Assembly (NCBI GenBank): GCA_916050055.1
Contig: CAJZJY010000031.1
Span: 1 to 10,609 of the forward strand
Direction: 5' to 3'
DNA: 10,609 bases
DNA from: an uncultured Streptococcus sp.
GTDB lineage: Bacteria; Bacillota; Bacilli; Lactobacillales; Aerococcaceae
Part shown: one piece after another, positions 1-7,442 of the stretch
Layout: each line of letters starts with the position of its first letter
Numbering within the stretch: the first letter of the stretch is position 1
Translations under genes and position numbers: made by a program
Notes under the pieces: generated by a model
What the model was told of the DNA's origin: nothing
What the model saw: only the letters and a program-made list of their open reading frames with translations
The model's database searches: none

Positions 1-962
1 GAGTTTCCACCCATCCCAGTAATAATTGGCATTGCGACCGCAAGAACTACCACTTGTTCGATGGTATCTTGGAATAAACCGACAACTGCACTCGCCATAA
101 AGGCAGTTATCAAGTTAATCAATAGCCAAGGTGTCCGTTTTCGAATCGATTCATTAAAAGGTCCACCGATTCGTTCTGTTCCTTCAACCCCGCTGATTAA
201 TAACATATCTTCGTGGTGCTCTTCTTGCAAGACGTGAACGATATCATCGATTGTGATGATTCCAAGTAACACATTTTGCTTATTGACTACAGGTACAACA
301 GATAAGTCGTACTTCGTTGAAATACGAGCCACTTCTTCTTGGTCTTCTTCTGGTAAAACAGAGATGATATTCGTATGCATTACGTCATGCAAACTCTCGT
401 CTAAGTCATGCGTAAATAAATCGCGAATATCAATCCAGCCAATTAATTTCCGTTGTAAACTCGTCACAAAAATAATATTAATGACTTCTGAGTTTGGAGA
501 AATCTCTCTTAATTTAGATAATGTTTCTTCAACGGTTAAGTGTTCTTTTACCGTAATGTACTCAGTTGTCATAATCCCTCCGGCAGTATCCGGAGCGTAA
601 TTTAACATCGTTTGAATATCATCTTGAGAACTTTGTTTCATCATTTTGATGTAACGTTTTCGGATTCCAACTGGTAAATTTCCTAAAATATCCACGACAT
701 CATCGTTTGACATTTGTTGGAACAATAAAGCTACCCGTCTAAATGGGAGTTTCTCAAGCATTCGTAATTGGAATTCAGGTTCAGCAACTTCTAAAATCGA
801 AGCAAGTCTTGTATTTGAGATAGAGAACATGAAATTCTTTAAAACATCATCATCGACTTCTTCCAGCGCCAAGGCGATATCAATCGGATAATTTTCATTA
901 AAAAGCTCTCTAATTTTCTTAACATCTTTATTTGAAACAATTAAAGCAATATTATCTTTCAT
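1..962 (-). CDS. mgtE: Magnesium transporter MgtE, 3' end cut by the window edge
   Basis: Partial gene: 320 residues are readable from the ATG at 960-962 without a stop, and the frame runs off position 1. MgtE is a dimeric inner-membrane Mg2+ channel whose cytoplasmic part closes the pore when Mg2+ is plentiful. Seen here: an acidic helical N domain (about 1-130), two CBS domains (about 131-190 and 195-255, with VVPVVNKQNVLLGIITIDDI typical of the second), and then the first membrane segments from about W279, ending at the family motif PIITGMGGN. The remaining roughly 130 residues (other membrane helices) lie outside the window. An AAAGGAG ribosome site stands 7 bases before the ATG. The gene is divergent from the cupin gene and has its own promoter. 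The 5' leader predicted from that promoter is only about 25 bases, leaving no room for an M-box riboswitch. Family assignment is firm. Confidence 0.95.
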   Translation of the reverse strand, partial: MKDNIALIVSNKDVKKIRELFNENYPIDIALALEEVDDDVLKNFMFSISNTRLASILEVAEPEFQLRMLEKLPFRRVALLFQQMSNDDVVDILGNLPVGIRKRYIKMMKQSSQDDIQTMLNYAPDTAGGIMTTEYITVKEHLTVEETLSKLREISPNSEVINIIFVTSLQRKLIGWIDIRDLFTHDLDESLHDVMHTNIISVLPEEDQEEVARISTKYDLSVVPVVNKQNVLLGIITIDDIVHVLQEEHHEDMLLISGVEGTERIGGPFNESIRKRTPWLLINLITAFMASAVVGLFQDTIEQVVVLAVAMPIITGMGGN

Positions 963-992
963 GACTCTTCTCCTTTCTTTTCCAATAGTACT

Positions 993-1022
993 AGTATAGC
1001 ATAATTACTGTTCTATCAACAA
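993..1022 (-). promoter_or_regulatory. Predicted mgtE promoter (extended -10)
   Basis: On the minus strand, TATACT (993-998) is preceded by TGC (999-1001), giving an extended -10 box. A weak -35 TTGTTG (1017-1022) lies 18 bases upstream. Transcription would start about 25 bases before the mgtE ATG. Its -35 directly abuts the -35 of the divergent cupin promoter. Confidence 0.6.
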
Positions 1023-1051
1023 TTCACAAGTAGAAAAAGTTACGCTATAAT
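1023..1051 (+). promoter_or_regulatory. Predicted sigma-A promoter of the cupin gene
   Basis: TTCACA (1023-1028) and a perfect TATAAT (1046-1051) are separated by 17 bases. This is a near-consensus housekeeping promoter, about 28 bases upstream of the cupin start codon. Confidence 0.75.
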
Positions 1052-1079
1052 AATAGAAAATAACGCTTGGAGGTCTCTT

Positions 1080-1574
1080 ATGAAAACGAAAGAAGAATGG
1101 ATTAAAGAATTAGACTTAGAACCACATGTGGAAGGCGGTTACTTCAGACAAACTTATAAAGCTGTAGAAACAGTAAAACTACCTGACGGACGAATTCGTT
1201 CACTTTCTACCTCTATTCTATTTTTGTTAACGAATCAAAATCCATCTCACTTCCATCTACTCTCTTCCGATGAAATCTGGTACTATCACTACGGCCATGC
1301 ACTAACTGTGCATATGATTTATCCTGATGGTACTTATGAAGCAGTCGAAATTGGACCAGGGAACGGGCAAAAGCTTCAATTCACAGTTCCTGCAGGAGTC
1401 GTATTTGGATCTACCACTGAATCAGACAACGAAGAAGACTTTGCAATTGTCAGCTGCAGTGTTACTCCTGGTTTTGAATATGAAGACTTCAAACTCTATA
1501 CACAAGAAGAATTATTAGAAAAATATCCTGAGCACGAAGGAATTATTCGTCGCCTTGCTGTTACTTCTAAATAA
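1080..1574 (+). CDS. DUF985 / Cupin_5 family protein
   Basis: A 164-residue protein with the signature blocks of the DUF985 cupin family: LxPHVEGGYFRQTY (about 13-26), PSHFH then DEIWYYHYG (55-72), VPAGVVFG (about 103-110) and CSVTPGFEYEDFKL (about 126-139). It should form a single cytoplasmic beta-barrel. H57, H59 and H70 are the likely metal or ligand contacts by analogy with other cupins (inference). The biochemical role of the family is not established, although sugar-epimerase-like and metal-binding roles have been suggested. Length is normal for the family, with no signal peptide or membrane segment. The start is supported by TTGGAGG (1067-1073), 6 bases before the ATG, and by its own near-consensus promoter. 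It is monocistronic: a strong terminator follows 2 bases after the stop codon. Confidence 0.9.
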   Translation: MKTKEEWIKELDLEPHVEGGYFRQTYKAVETVKLPDGRIRSLSTSILFLLTNQNPSHFHLLSSDEIWYYHYGHALTVHMIYPDGTYEAVEIGPGNGQKLQFTVPAGVVFGSTTESDNEEDFAIVSCSVTPGFEYEDFKLYTQEELLEKYPEHEGIIRRLAVTSK

Positions 1575-1576
1575 AC

Positions 1577-1616
1577 AAAAAGAACTTAGCATAACGATAT
1601 GCTAAGTTCTTTTTTT
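1577..1616. terminator. Bidirectional intrinsic terminator between the cupin gene and dnaJ
   Basis: Perfect 17-bp arms at 1577-1593 and 1598-1614 around the loop ACGA. The outer ends are A-run/T-run, so the hairpin has a U-tract in either transcript. It lies 2 bases after the cupin stop and 2 bases after the dnaJ stop, and should end both convergent transcripts. Confidence 0.93.
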
Positions 1617-1618
1617 AA

Positions 1619-2791
1619 TTATTCAAATGTATCTTTAAAGGCGTTCTTCATTTTGTCGAAGAAGTTCTCTTCACCATTATGAAGTTCTGTTCCTTCCTCA
1701 CTAGCAAATACTTGTAACGCTTGTCTTTGCTTATCTGTCAGTTTCTTAGGAGTGTCTACGATAACTTCTACATGTTGGTCACCGTTTCCTGTTCCACGAA
1801 GTTTTGGAGCACCCTTTCCGCGTAAACGTAAAATTGTTCCTGATTGAGTTCCAGCTGGGACTTTTAATTTCACCTTACCATGAACAGTTGGTACATCTAC
1901 TTCGTCTCCTAGAGCCGCTTGAGCAAAGTTTACATGGAGTTGATAGTAAATATCTGCTCCTTGACGCTTAAATGTCTTACTTTGTCCAACACGGAAGATG
2001 ACATAAAGATCACCATAAGGGCCACCATTGAAACCAACTTCTCCTTGGCCTTGAAGACGCATTTGATTTCCATCCTCAACCCCAGCAGGGACTTTTACTT
2101 TCACTTTATGCGTTTCATCTACTTGACCATGACCATGACAGGTTGGACATTTTTCTTTAATTTCTTGTCCAGTACCATGACACACATCACAAGTGGTTTG
2201 ACTCATCATACGACCGAATGGTGTATTTCTTTCAACGTTAATCACACCTGAACCATGACATTTAGAACATGTTGTAGGATGTGTTCCAGGTTTCGCACCA
2301 GTACCATGACACGTTTGACATTCATCGCTACGATGGTAATGAATCGTTTCTTCCTTACCGAAGATGGCTTCTTCAAATGTTAAATCCATGACATATTGAA
2401 GGTCGGCCCCTTGACGCGGCATGTTTGCACGATCAGCACGACTACCTCCGCCACCAAAGAAACTACTAAAGATATCTTCGAATCCACCAGTAAAGTTTCC
2501 ATTACCGCCAAATCCTCCGAATCCATCAAATCCACCACCGAATCCGCCTCCACTAAATCCAGAATTTGGATCATAAGAAGCATGTCCGTATTGGTCATAG
2601 GCTGCACGTTTTTGAGCGTCCCCTAAGATTTCATAAGCTTCAGCGATTTCTTTAAACTTTTCATCTGCTCCAGGTTCTTTATTAATATCTGGATGGTATT
2701 TTTTAGATAGTTTACGATAAGCTTTCTTAATATCTGCTTCAGAGGCATCTTTGGATACGCCTAAAATTTCATATAAATCTCTTTTGGCCAC
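1619..2791 (-). CDS. dnaJ: Chaperone protein DnaJ (Hsp40, type I)
   Basis: A 390-residue type I J-protein that stimulates the ATPase of DnaK and delivers unfolded substrates to it. The order of domains is complete: J domain 1-70 with the catalytic HPD at 33-35; Gly/Phe-rich linker about 75-125; a zinc-binding region 158-222 with all four CxxCxGxG repeats ([32 protein letters not shown]); and then the C-terminal substrate-binding and dimerisation domains. The start codon is GTG (2789-2791). It is supported by AAAAGGAGGGG nine bases or so upstream and by [12 protein letters not shown], which aligns with the family N-terminus. It is the last gene of the hrcA operon, separated from dnaK by 89 bases that contain a hairpin, and it is followed at once by a terminator. 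Length and motifs are fully normal. Confidence 0.98.
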   Translation of the reverse strand: MAKRDLYEILGVSKDASEADIKKAYRKLSKKYHPDINKEPGADEKFKEIAEAYEILGDAQKRAAYDQYGHASYDPNSGFSGGGFGGGFDGFGGFGGNGNFTGGFEDIFSSFFGGGGSRADRANMPRQGADLQYVMDLTFEEAIFGKEETIHYHRSDECQTCHGTGAKPGTHPTTCSKCHGSGVINVERNTPFGRMMSQTTCDVCHGTGQEIKEKCPTCHGHGQVDETHKVKVKVPAGVEDGNQMRLQGQGEVGFNGGPYGDLYVIFRVGQSKTFKRQGADIYYQLHVNFAQAALGDEVDVPTVHGKVKLKVPAGTQSGTILRLRGKGAPKLRGTGNGDQHVEVIVDTPKKLTDKQRQALQVFASEEGTELHNGEENFFDKMKNAFKDTFE

Positions 2792-2832
2792 TGAATTGCC
2801 CCTCCTTTTCTTTCATAGTTTACAAAGGATAT

Positions 2833-2863
2833 GGGCGTAAGGCCACTAAGTAGTCTTACACCC
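2833..2863 (-). other. Hairpin in the dnaK-dnaJ intergenic mRNA
   Basis: On the minus-strand transcript GGGUGUAAG (2863-2855) pairs with CUUACGCCC (2841-2833), nine pairs including one U-G. Inside it CUAC and GUGG form four more pairs around a UUA loop after one A/C mismatch. The wobble makes the stem continuous only in the operon's own RNA; on the plus strand it has a C/A mismatch. No U-run follows, so it is not a classical terminator. An mRNA processing or stability element, or partial attenuation before dnaJ, is the likeliest role. Confidence 0.6.
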
Positions 2864-2880
2864 TATCATTTTAGCAAATA

Positions 2881-4749
<1,869 letters not shown>

Positions 4750-4764
4750 TTAAGTTTCGTCTTC

Positions 4765-5319
4765 TTATTGTGAGACGATGACCATTGCTGGTCTTAATAC
4801 GCGATCTTTTAATTTGTATCCTTTTTGATACACTTGCACCACGCGGTCTGCTTCTTGCCCTTCCTCAACAGGAACGGTTTGAACAGCGTGATGTAAAGTT
4901 GGATCAAAAGGTTGATTCAAGGCGTCGATTTCCTCGATACCTTCTTCTTTTAGTGCATAAAGGAAACCTTCATACACCATCTCAACCCCTTTTTTAAGGT
5001 TTTGAGCTTCTTCTGATTCACTTGGAGAAGCAATTGCTCTCTCAAGGTTATCAATCACATTTAATAAGTTTTGTGCAAGACTTTGACTGCGATATTTTGC
5101 AGCATCTTGTCTTTCTTTTGCATTTCTCTTTTGGATATTCGAGATTTCAGCAGATAGTCGATACACTTGATCGTTCAACTTATCTACTTCTTGTTGTAAT
5201 TTCTCTTCATTCGTAAGTTTTGTTGTGGTTTCTTCAGTAACTTCTTCTTGAGGAGCTTCATCTGCAACAATTTTTTCTTCTTTTAATTCTTCTTTAGTGT
5301 TTTGTTCATTTGTTTCCAA
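4765..5319 (-). CDS. grpE: GrpE, nucleotide exchange factor of DnaK
   Basis: A 184-residue GrpE, the homodimeric exchange factor that releases ADP from DnaK and acts as a thermosensor. It has an acidic, disordered N-terminus (1-35), a long coiled-coil helix (about 38-95: EKLQQEVDKLNDQVYRLSAE then RNAKERQDA), and the C-terminal beta-wing domain with FDPTLHHAV and the final YKLKDRVLRPAMVIVSQ typical of the family. The start is TTG (5317-5319). It is supported by AAGGAG (5328-5333) 8 bases upstream, and no in-frame ATG occurs before the coiled coil has passed. Its ribosome site lies 3 bases after the hrcA stop, so the two genes are probably translationally coupled. Length and motifs are normal. 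Confidence 0.97.
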   Translation of the reverse strand: METNEQNTKEELKEEKIVADEAPQEEVTEETTTKLTNEEKLQQEVDKLNDQVYRLSAEISNIQKRNAKERQDAAKYRSQSLAQNLLNVIDNLERAIASPSESEEAQNLKKGVEMVYEGFLYALKEEGIEEIDALNQPFDPTLHHAVQTVPVEEGQEADRVVQVYQKGYKLKDRVLRPAMVIVSQ

Positions 5320-5333
5320 GATTTCATCTCCTT
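5317..5333 (-). promoter_or_regulatory. Ribosome site deciding the TTG start of grpE
   Basis: AAGGAG (5333-5328) is followed 8 bases later by TTG (5319-5317), the start of the GrpE frame. An ATG at 5327-5325 directly abuts the site but is out of frame and would encode only about 14 codons, so it is not the GrpE start. Confidence 0.8.
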
Positions 5334-5336
5334 ACA

Positions 5337-6377
5337 TTATAAGTTACGATAATAATCTTCTATCGTGGTTGCTAACTCTTCCCTGAGTCCTTTTACAATT
5401 GATAATACATTCGAATACGGCATATTCTTTGGTCCAAGAAGTGCAATCATTCCTGTATCTTGGTTTGGTGTTACGTAACTAGCTGTTACTAAACTGAAAT
5501 CCCCAAGTAACGGATGATCCATTTCAGAGCCGAGCCTAATTTGAATATCTTGATGATCGTTGGCTACTAATTGATGTAACTTAGACTGATCATCCATCAA
5601 TTGATAAATTTCTTTGAGTTGGTCCACATTAGCGTGATAATCAAAGTAATTTAACAAATATCTTCTTCCTGCGACATGCATTCGATCTTGTTCAAATTGA
5701 TTCATCATCTCTTGAATCACTTTGACGATTTGAATTTGTGAATTCATGTAGCGATTCATAAGGATTGGTAAATCCGTCCTTAATCGTTTGGCAACGACAT
5801 CTAACGGAACACCTATCAATTCATCATTGATGATGCGAACCACTTTCTCTAAATCACTATCGTCAATGGCTCCCGGAATTGTGTAGACTTTATTTTCAAC
5901 CAAACCATTACTGATAACAACGATTGCCATCACTTGATTTGGATTTAAACGAACAAGTCTAAATCCCGATAACGTGGCAGTTTTCACTTCTGGTCCAAAA
6001 GAGATTGCTGTGTAGTTCGTTAATGTTGCTAGTATGTCAGCAGATAAACGAAATACATCTTGAATCTCCAATGTTGACTGTTGGAAAACTTCTCGAATTT
6101 GATTTCGAACGCTTAAAGAAACAGGTTGCTTTTGTCTAGGTAGAATGTTGTCGATGTAGTAACGATATCCTTTATTAGAAGGAACTCGCCCAGAAGAAGT
6201 GTGGTTCTTTTCAAGATATCCCATCTCTTCTAGCTTCATCATCTCATTACGAATCGTTGCGGAACTAAATGGTAATTCTGCAACTTCCATCAACTTCTTC
6301 GACCCGACTGGCTCCAAAGTTTCCGTATATAATTGTATGATTAATTGTAAGATTAGCAATTGTCTATTGGTTAACAT
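5337..6377 (-). CDS. hrcA: Heat-inducible transcription repressor HrcA
   Basis: Repressor of class I heat-shock genes; it binds the CIRCE inverted repeat and needs GroEL for activity (family knowledge). From MLTNRQLLIL it is 346 residues, as usual for Bacilli. An N-terminal winged helix (about 1-75) contains FSSATIRNEMMKLEEMGYLE and SGRVPSNKGYRYY, the family hallmarks; the GAF-like and dimerisation domains follow. The frame stays open to a GTG at 6384-6386, but that GTG is part of the ribosome site AGAGAGGTGA and so cannot be the start. ATG 6378-6380 (spacing 5) and ATG 6375-6377 (spacing 8) are both possible; I chose 6377 because it gives the family N-terminus MLT. It is the first gene of the operon, with CIRCE just upstream, hence autoregulated. 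Confidence 0.97.
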   Translation of the reverse strand: MLTNRQLLILQLIIQLYTETLEPVGSKKLMEVAELPFSSATIRNEMMKLEEMGYLEKNHTSSGRVPSNKGYRYYIDNILPRQKQPVSLSVRNQIREVFQQSTLEIQDVFRLSADILATLTNYTAISFGPEVKTATLSGFRLVRLNPNQVMAIVVISNGLVENKVYTIPGAIDDSDLEKVVRIINDELIGVPLDVVAKRLRTDLPILMNRYMNSQIQIVKVIQEMMNQFEQDRMHVAGRRYLLNYFDYHANVDQLKEIYQLMDDQSKLHQLVANDHQDIQIRLGSEMDHPLLGDFSLVTASYVTPNQDTGMIALLGPKNMPYSNVLSIVKGLREELATTIEDYYRNL

Positions 6378-6392
6378 CATAGTCACCTCTCT

Positions 6393-6419
6393 TTAGCACT
6401 TGACTAAGACGAGTGCTAA
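6393..6419. promoter_or_regulatory. CIRCE operator (HrcA-binding site)
   Basis: Arms TTAGCACTT (6393-6401) and GAGTGCTAA (6411-6419) with a 9-base spacer match the CIRCE consensus TTAGCACTC-N9-GAGTGCTAA at 17 of 18 arm positions (T for C at the inner end of the left arm). It lies between the predicted transcription start (about 6423) and the hrcA ribosome site, where HrcA would block transcription and where the RNA stem could affect translation and mRNA stability. Confidence 0.97.
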
Positions 6420-6429
6420 CCACATTTAT

Positions 6430-6458
6430 AATTTAACACATTGGTCAAATTAAGTCAA
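6430..6458 (-). promoter_or_regulatory. Predicted sigma-A promoter of hrcA-grpE-dnaK-dnaJ
   Basis: On the minus strand, TTGACT (6453-6458) and TAAATT (6430-6435) are separated by 17 bases, with TG upstream of the -10 (TGT TAAATT). Predicted start of transcription is near 6423, a few bases before CIRCE. The -35 coincides with half of a CtsR-like box. Confidence 0.75.
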
Positions 6459-6459
6459 T
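6443..6459 (+). promoter_or_regulatory. CtsR-type heptad repeat operator
   Basis: GGTCAAA (6443-6449), a 3-base spacer TTA, and AGTCAAT (6453-6459). The known CtsR box is two direct (A/G)GTCAAA heptads separated by 3 bases. The first heptad matches fully and the second differs only at its last base. It covers the -35 and part of the spacer of the heat-shock operon promoter, a position suited to repression. Confidence 0.75.
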
Positions 6460-6501
6460 ATAAAAACACTCAGACTTTAGACCGATTTTTTAAAGGTTTT
6501 G

Positions 6502-6520
6502 TACTACAACTATTGTCGTA
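6502..6520. promoter_or_regulatory. Imperfect inverted repeat upstream of the first surface-protein gene
   Basis: TACTACA (6502-6508), spacer ACTAT, TGTCGTA (6514-6520): 7-base arms with one mismatch, 22 bases upstream of the -35 of the next gene. It loosely resembles TACTACA-type operators of BlaI/CopY regulators, but the spacer is longer than theirs. The function is unknown. Confidence 0.35.
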
Positions 6521-6542
6521 GATAAGGCATTTCTACTATATA

Positions 6543-6571
6543 TTGAATGTCTTTTGATTTTCCTTTATAAT
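6543..6571 (+). promoter_or_regulatory. Predicted sigma-A promoter of the first LPNTG gene
   Basis: TTGAAT (6543-6548) and a perfect TATAAT (6566-6571) with a 17-base spacer. Transcription would start near 6578, which places the 6583 ATG too close to the 5' end and supports the start at 6616. Confidence 0.75.
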
Positions 6572-6575
6572 TTTT

Positions 6576-6593
6576 TTATAGAATGATCTATAA
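6576..6593. promoter_or_regulatory. Inverted repeat at the predicted transcription start
   Basis: TTATAGA (6576-6582), loop ATGA, TCTATAA (6587-6593): perfect 7-base arms spanning the predicted +1. It could be an operator or a 5' stem in the leader. It is AT-rich, so chance is not excluded. Confidence 0.35.
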
Positions 6594-6615
6594 GTTTATA
6601 GAAAGGAACATCAAA

Positions 6616-7290
6616 ATGAAGCTTAAACATTTCACACTGGCTTTTCTTTCAGTTTTCCTATTTGGCTTCTTTTTCTATAACAGCTCTATAAAAGCTGCTG
6701 AAAGTCAAACTGTTAATGTAACTACGGTGGATATAGATACATTAACCCCAACTGAATTAAGCAATATGATAAATGGTACTCCTTCCGGATTGGTTTCTTC
6801 GAACGCTACTGTAAAACTAGTTTATAAGAAGAAAGCATGTCCTGTTGATAAGCCAACATTACCAAATACTGGGGTTACAAGTAACTTAGCAGCAATCATT
6901 TTCGGTTCACTGCTATTAGTTTCTAGCTTACTTTTAGTTAAATCTTCTAAAGGAAGAAAAATAATCATACTCTTCGTATTAGGTAGCACAAGTATTGCGC
7001 TAGCAACTCCTGCAATTGCTTCGACAATTGAAGTAATTGGTGAAACTAAACTGTTTCCTATTTCAGCTTTGAATGATATTACTATTCCAGAAATTGAGTG
7101 CTACGAGTATGTTGGTTACATTATACCTACTGTAGAAACGACAACTGTTGAGTCAACAACTTCAGAAACAGTAACAACTGAGACTACTGAATCTACAACA
7201 ATTGTAACAACAACAACCGAAGCGGAAACGACAACCGCTCAAACAGAGCCAGAGGTAACGGTTCTACCAGGAACACCATCTCCACCATAA
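6616..7290 (+). CDS. Secreted protein with an internal LPNTG sorting signal (paralogue A)
   Basis: Not a family I recognise. 224 residues from ATG 6616. I prefer this start because AAAGGA (6602-6607) lies 8 bases upstream and a typical signal peptide begins there; the ATG at 6583 lacks a ribosome site. Order: signal peptide 1-28; ectodomain 1 (about 29-81) with C75; LPNTG 82-86; hydrophobic segment 91-108; basic loop KSSKGRK 109-115; a second hydrophobic segment 116-130 ending in TPAIAS, like a second signal peptide; ectodomain 2 (137-171) with ECYEYVGYIIP and C162; a Thr/Glu-rich linker 172-210; tail EVTVLPGTPSPP. An LPXTG signal normally sits at the C-terminus; here about 110 residues follow the first hydrophobic segment. 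No sortase gene is in the window. It is expressed alone between its own promoter and terminator, opposite in strand to its flanking neighbours, and next to a paralogue. Confidence 0.85.
   Translation: MKLKHFTLAFLSVFLFGFFFYNSSIKAAESQTVNVTTVDIDTLTPTELSNMINGTPSGLVSSNATVKLVYKKKACPVDKPTLPNTGVTSNLAAIIFGSLLLVSSLLLVKSSKGRKIIILFVLGSTSIALATPAIASTIEVIGETKLFPISALNDITIPEIECYEYVGYIIPTVETTTVESTTSETVTTETTESTTIVTTTTEAETTTAQTEPEVTVLPGTPSPP
7129..7245 (+). repeat. Thr/Glu-rich low-complexity coding repeat, paralogue A
   Basis: Degenerate ACA/ACT/ACG and GAA/GAG codon array coding for runs such as TTTVESTTSETVTTETTEST. This is a mucin-like linker, probably unstructured, exported, and a possible O-glycosylation target (inference). 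Repeat units are irregular. Confidence 0.75.
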
Positions 7291-7302
7291 ACAAAAGACA
7301 AC

Positions 7303-7330
7303 GGACAGCTGTTCTAGCTGTCCCTTTTTA
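7303..7330 (+). terminator. Intrinsic terminator after paralogue A
   Basis: GGACAGCT (7303-7310), loop GTTCT, AGCTGTCC (7316-7323), then CTTTTTA: a perfect 8-bp GC-containing stem with a U-tract, 12 bases after the stop codon. Confidence 0.88.
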
Positions 7331-7338
7331 TTTAGATA

Positions 7339-7357
7339 TTTTCCTTTGAAAGGAAAA
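7339..7357. promoter_or_regulatory. Perfect palindrome upstream of the paralogue B promoter
   Basis: TTTTCCTTT (7339-7347), G, AAAGGAAAA (7349-7357): 9-base arms with a single central base, ending 19 bases before the -35 box. It is a candidate operator. The half-site TTTTCCTTT also occurs within the -35/-10 spacer region of the paralogue A promoter (about 6558-6566). Confidence 0.45.
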
Positions 7358-7376
7358 ACAATGATTTCCCATTTCT

Positions 7377-7405
7377 TTGCAAATTTTCAACGTTTCCATT
7401 ATAAT
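7377..7405 (+). promoter_or_regulatory. Predicted sigma-A promoter of paralogue B
   Basis: TTGCAA (7377-7382) and a perfect TATAAT (7400-7405) separated by 17 bases, about 38 bases before the start codon. The geometry is the same as in paralogue A. Confidence 0.78.
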
Positions 7406-7442
7406 TTCATAAATAAAAGAATATAAAAGGAAAGAATTAATT

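Noticed and set aside
253-600. 115-codon plus-strand frame within the left end
   Set aside because: It is antisense to the CBS region of mgtE, whose own frame is fully open with clear domains.
963-1016. Possible Mg2+ (M-box) riboswitch before mgtE
   Set aside because: The predicted leader is only about 25 bases and the whole gap to the cupin gene is 117 bases, too short for the M-box aptamer; no matching stems were seen.
4757-4778. TCGTCT/AGACGA inverted repeat over the grpE stop as a terminator
   Set aside because: Only 6 pairs with a 10-base loop and no U-run; the downstream dnaK gene must be transcribed through it.
6384-6386. GTG as hrcA start
   Set aside because: The GTG is part of the AGAGAGGTGA ribosome-binding sequence itself; the ATG codons at 6378-6380 and 6375-6377 fit spacing and family alignment.
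6583-6615. ATG at 6583 as start of paralogue A
   Set aside because: It lies about 5 bases after the predicted transcription start, has no ribosome site, and would put 11 extra residues before a normal signal peptide; ATG 6616 has AAAGGA at good spacing.
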